Shown here piece after piece: positions 6,161 through 7,320 of a DNA stretch of 7,320 nt. A program made the translations under genes and the position numbers. The notes under the pieces were generated by a model. That model searched no databases. It saw only the letters and a list, made by a program, of their open reading frames with translations, and was not told the origin of the DNA. The DNA comes from Deinococcales bacterium (GTDB lineage Bacteria > Deinococcota > Deinococci > Deinococcales > Deinococcaceae), in the NCBI GenBank assembly GCA_014378225.1, contig JACMOA010000350.1:1-7320 (forward strand), written 5' to 3'. Position 1 is the stretch's first letter; each line of letters begins with the position of its first letter.

Positions 6161-6221
6161 CCAACTCGAGCGCCTGAATCTCTTTAAGGTCGCACAGGGT
6201 CGCGGCGACGCTGGCGTAGGG
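6135..6221 (-). pseudogene. Possible remnant of a leucine-rich-repeat coding sequence
   Basis: Between two in-frame stops, 28 minus-strand codons read ..AATLCDLKEIQALELEGNP.. then TELR and stop. The L-x2-L-x2-I-x-A-L-x-L-x-G-N-P spacing is that of one leucine-rich repeat. There is no start, no matching flank and no second repeat. It may be the tail of a decayed gene or a chance reading, and part of the LE content comes from the CTCGAG at 6165. Confidence 0.2.
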
Positions 6222-6343
6222 TCAAATACCTGAAACTCCGCCCTCGAGCAGTCACACCAGCGCTCAATCAAGCTCTACCTCTCTGAACCAAACTCGAGTG
6301 TATCTAAAATCAGCGGTTTAAACCAAGTCCTCGAGCGCCAAAC

Positions 6344-6374
6344 TTGGGTTCAAATTTTAAGTCTCTGGTACACT
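6344..6374 (+). promoter_or_regulatory. Leaderless promoter for the Uma2 gene
   Basis: TACACT (6369-6374) ends 6 bases before ATG 6381. A possible -35 TTGGGT (6344-6349) is 19 bases upstream. No Shine-Dalgarno sequence is present, so a transcript starting at or near the ATG is expected. Confidence 0.45.
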
Positions 6375-6380
6375 TGTGGC

Positions 6381-6959
6381 ATGACCGACGCCGCTCGAGA
6401 ACAACCCATGACCGAAGCGCAGTACCTCGAGTTCGAGCAGCACGCCGAGGTACGACACGAATTTGATGATGGTGTTCTTTGGGCGATGTCCGGTGACAAG
6501 CGTGTCAACAACCGCATCGCGCTCAATATCGCCAAAACACTCGATGATGTGAGTATTGAGCAGGGCTGTCGCACCTACATAGCAGATACCAAAGTGGTCA
6601 CGCAAAAGGGCAACTTCTTTTACCCTGATGTGATGGTCTCCTGTTCACCCGCGTCACTAGACCCGCTCACCGAATCCAATCCCTGTGTGATTTTCGAGGT
6701 GCTTTCCCCGTCCACCGAGACTCGAGACCGAGGCGTGAAATTGCAGGCTTACACCTTCGATATTCCCGCGCTCGAGCAGTACATTCTGGTCTCGAGTGCG
6801 GAGAAGTTGGTCGAAATGTATCAGCGGGCTGCGGGTGGTATCTGGTCTTATCACGTCTACCGGGACGAGGGTGATACGGTTCCGATTCGTTGCCTTGAAA
6901 CCAGCCTGACCCTCGAGCAGATGTACCGCTACGTGGACCGTGAGACCCCACAAATCTAG
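6381..6959 (+). CDS. Uma2 family protein (DUF820), PD-(D/E)XK nuclease fold
   Basis: A 192-residue cytoplasmic protein of the Uma2 family, which is expanded in cyanobacteria, Chloroflexota and Deinococcota. Its fold is that of restriction-type endonucleases; the cellular role is not established. The family signature is clear: MTEAQYLEFEQ near the start, RHEFDDGVLWAMSG (25-38), FFYPDVMV with D83, IFEVLSPSTETRDRGVKLQAY with E106 and K120, and LEQYILVSS (131-139). D83, E106 and K120 are the likely metal and catalytic residues by analogy. The length is normal. ATG 6381 is chosen because of the -10 box 6 bases upstream; M10 (6408) is an alternative. It stands alone, followed 118 bp later by a terminator hairpin. 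Uma2 genes are often mobile and multicopy, but no insertion-sequence ends are seen here. Confidence 0.9.
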   Translation: MTDAAREQPMTEAQYLEFEQHAEVRHEFDDGVLWAMSGDKRVNNRIALNIAKTLDDVSIEQGCRTYIADTKVVTQKGNFFYPDVMVSCSPASLDPLTESNPCVIFEVLSPSTETRDRGVKLQAYTFDIPALEQYILVSSAEKLVEMYQRAAGGIWSYHVYRDEGDTVPIRCLETSLTLEQMYRYVDRETPQI

Positions 6960-6978
6960 CCAAATCCCACTCTCGTCC

Positions 6979-7007
6979 TTGACTTTACCCCCGTTGCCGA
7001 CGACAAT
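6979..7007 (+). promoter_or_regulatory. Sigma-70-type promoter for the metH leader
   Basis: TTGACT (6979-6984) and GACAAT (7002-7007) are separated by exactly 17 bases; five and four of six positions match the consensus. This is the best -35/-10 pair in the window. Initiation would fall near 7014, giving metH a leader of about 137 bases, unlike the leaderless genes elsewhere. Confidence 0.6.
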
Positions 7008-7076
7008 TTATGCCATACCGCTCGAGCGGACCTCATTTCGACCCTCGAGACCCAGGCTTACGATGGCAATTCTAAT

Positions 7077-7101
7077 GGGCGCACGTCGGTGCGCCTTTTT
7101 T
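7077..7101 (+). terminator. Rho-independent terminator upstream of metH
   Basis: ggcgcac (7078-7084) pairs perfectly with gtgcgcc (7089-7095) around a gtcg loop, extended by a G-T pair (7077/7096) and followed by TTTTTTCTTTT. It is either the end of the Uma2 transcript or an attenuator inside the metH leader; its position downstream of the promoter at 6979-7007 allows both. Confidence 0.85.
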
Positions 7102-7110
7102 CTTTTCCGC

Positions 7111-7140
7111 TCGAGCAGCACTATATCGAGCAGCACTGTA
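7111..7140. repeat. 15-bp tandem duplication before the metH ribosome binding site
   Basis: tcgagcagcactata (7111-7125) is followed directly by tcgagcagcactgta (7126-7140), identical at 14 of 15 positions. The first copy belongs to a CTCGAG; the second has A in place of the leading C, because duplication took only TCGAG. It sits between the terminator and the metH Shine-Dalgarno site. Confidence 0.9.
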
Positions 7141-7145
7141 AGGAG
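7140..7145 (+). promoter_or_regulatory. Ribosome binding site AAGGAG for metH
   Basis: AAGGAG is followed by 5 bases (tttac) and ATG 7151. It fixes the metH start and shows that this gene is translated from a true leader. Confidence 0.8.
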
Positions 7146-7150
7146 TTTAC

Positions 7151-7320
7151 ATGTCCCAGACCAACATTCGAGAGATTTTAAAAGAACGTATCCTGATTCT
7201 CGATGGGGCGATGGGAACCATGATTCAGGACCGCAAGCTCGAGGAGAAGGATTTCTGGCACCCAGATTTTAACTCGCACCTGATTACTAAAAACTTGCGC
7301 GGAAACAACGATTTGCTTAA
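7151..7320 (+). CDS. metH: Cobalamin-dependent methionine synthase, N-terminal fragment
   Basis: The first 56 codons run off the window without a stop. MetH transfers a methyl group from 5-methyltetrahydrofolate through cobalamin to homocysteine to make methionine. The visible part is the start of the homocysteine-binding barrel: KERILILDGAMGTMIQ, with D18-G19-A20-M21-G22-T23, then an acidic segment KLEEKDFWHPDF and LRGNNDLL. The DGAMGTMIQ plus [L]xGNNDLL combination is typical of MetH and separates it from the shorter S-methyltransferases MmuM and BHMT. Family members are around 1,200 residues, so most of the gene lies outside the window; a split form lacking the C-terminal domains cannot be excluded. 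It is preceded by a leader with its own promoter and a terminator hairpin. Confidence 0.9.
   Translation, partial: MSQTNIREILKERILILDGAMGTMIQDRKLEEKDFWHPDFNSHLITKNLRGNNDLL

Larger units (their letters stand above)
6088..6380. other. Gene-poor intergenic stretch with five CTCGAG sites
   Basis: No convincing gene, tRNA or riboswitch was found between the amylase stop and the Uma2 start. It holds five CTCGAG palindromes (6099, 6165, 6243, 6293, 6330), a long imperfect hairpin (6105-6160), a possible decayed coding fragment on the minus strand (6135-6221) and the Uma2 promoter at the right end. There is no hairpin plus T-tract to end the amylase transcript. Confidence 0.6.
7014..7150 (+). promoter_or_regulatory. 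metH 5' leader, candidate attenuator or riboswitch
   Basis: Between promoter and start codon lie a 12-bp perfect palindrome ccgctcgagcgg (7018-7029, a 4-bp stem with TCGA loop), a second CTCGAG (7044), an intrinsic terminator (7077-7101), a 15-bp tandem duplication and the metH ribosome binding site. TGCCAT (7011-7016) and ATGGCA (7063-7068) are complementary and could close the domain if transcription starts slightly upstream. I do not recognise a known SAM, SAH, cobalamin or T-box consensus. Methionine genes are often under such control, so regulation is plausible but inferred. Confidence 0.4.
8..7243. repeat. Dispersed highly iterated palindrome CTCGAG, about 75 copies
   Basis: Exact CTCGAG occurs about 75 times by hand count, from 8-13 to 7238-7243; about 1.8 are expected for any 6-mer in random sequence of this length. 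About 65 copies are in genes (one per 100 bp) and 10 in roughly 830 bp of intergenic DNA (one per 83 bp). In the amylase gene the frames split into 5 Leu-Glu, 5 Ser-Ser/Arg and 2 Ala-Arg readings, so protein composition does not drive it. The 5' flanking base is G in more than half of copies and T in only about four. TCGA in other contexts occurs only about 17 times, below the roughly 27 expected, so the signal is the full hexamer. The longest gap is 3075-3549. Confidence 0.97.

Noticed and set aside
6088..6380. Insertion-sequence remnant between the amylase and Uma2 genes
   Set aside because: No terminal inverted repeats, target duplication or transposase motifs were found.
6960..7076. tRNA or a known riboswitch class in the metH leader
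   Set aside because: No cloverleaf or T-loop GGTTCGA-type sequence, and no SAM, SAH, cobalamin or T-box consensus could be recognised by eye.
8..7243. CTCGAG sites as cloning-site (XhoI) artefacts
   Set aside because: About 75 copies fall inside conserved protein motifs and natural intergenic DNA, with no linker or vector sequence around them.
8..7243. CRISPR array or interspersed repeat element
   Set aside because: The repeated unit is only 6 bp, spacing is irregular from 1 to about 475 bp, and flanks are unrelated.

Overview
The window most likely comes from a member of the Deinococcota (Deinococcus-Thermus), of moderate rather than very high GC. Three things point there. An M20 peptidase closely fits LysK, the last enzyme of the LysW carrier-protein lysine pathway typical of that phylum. 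Four genes have a TANNNT -10 box only 6-7 bases before the ATG, the layout of the leaderless transcripts common in Deinococcus. The rest of the gene set is compatible. The assignment is an inference; no marker here fixes genus or species.

The dominant feature is not a gene. The 6-bp palindrome CTCGAG occurs about 75 times by hand count, roughly once per 98 bp, against about 2 expected by chance. It is equally dense in coding and intergenic DNA, occurs in all three reading frames, and prefers G on its 5' side. This is the pattern of a genome-wide highly iterated palindrome, like HIP1 (GCGATCGC) of cyanobacteria but with a different sequence.

Layout. (1) 2-1196, plus strand: the C-terminal end of the RarA/MgsA AAA+ ATPase, then a small protein whose frame overlaps a nucleotidyltransferase-fold protein by 8 bp, giving a coupled two-gene unit that may be toxin-antitoxin-like. 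(2) 3409-1221, minus strand: a two-gene operon of a PH-like, disordered, two-TM membrane protein of unknown function and lysK, overlapping by 4 bp. A triplicated 15-bp repeat lies across the lysK start, and a perfect 20-bp-arm inverted repeat lies inside the membrane protein gene. (3) 3410-3606: a divergent intergenic region with a 7-bp-arm inverted repeat, a strong G-quadruplex candidate and a short tandem repeat. (4) 3607-6087, plus strand: a glycerophosphodiester phosphodiesterase, a 67-aa Cse60-like protein and a secreted GH13 alpha-amylase with all catalytic residues. (5) 6088-6380: a gene-poor stretch with five CTCGAG sites and a long imperfect hairpin. (6) 6381-7320: a Uma2-family (PD-(D/E)XK fold) protein, then a leader with a promoter, a rho-independent terminator, a 15-bp tandem duplication and a Shine-Dalgarno site, ending in the first 56 codons of cobalamin-dependent methionine synthase metH. 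The terminator between promoter and start codon makes metH a candidate for attenuation or riboswitch control, though it may simply end the Uma2 transcript.

The genes are mostly unrelated housekeeping and accessory functions (fork maintenance, lysine and methionine synthesis, glycerophosphodiester and starch breakdown). Nothing suggests one pathway across the window.
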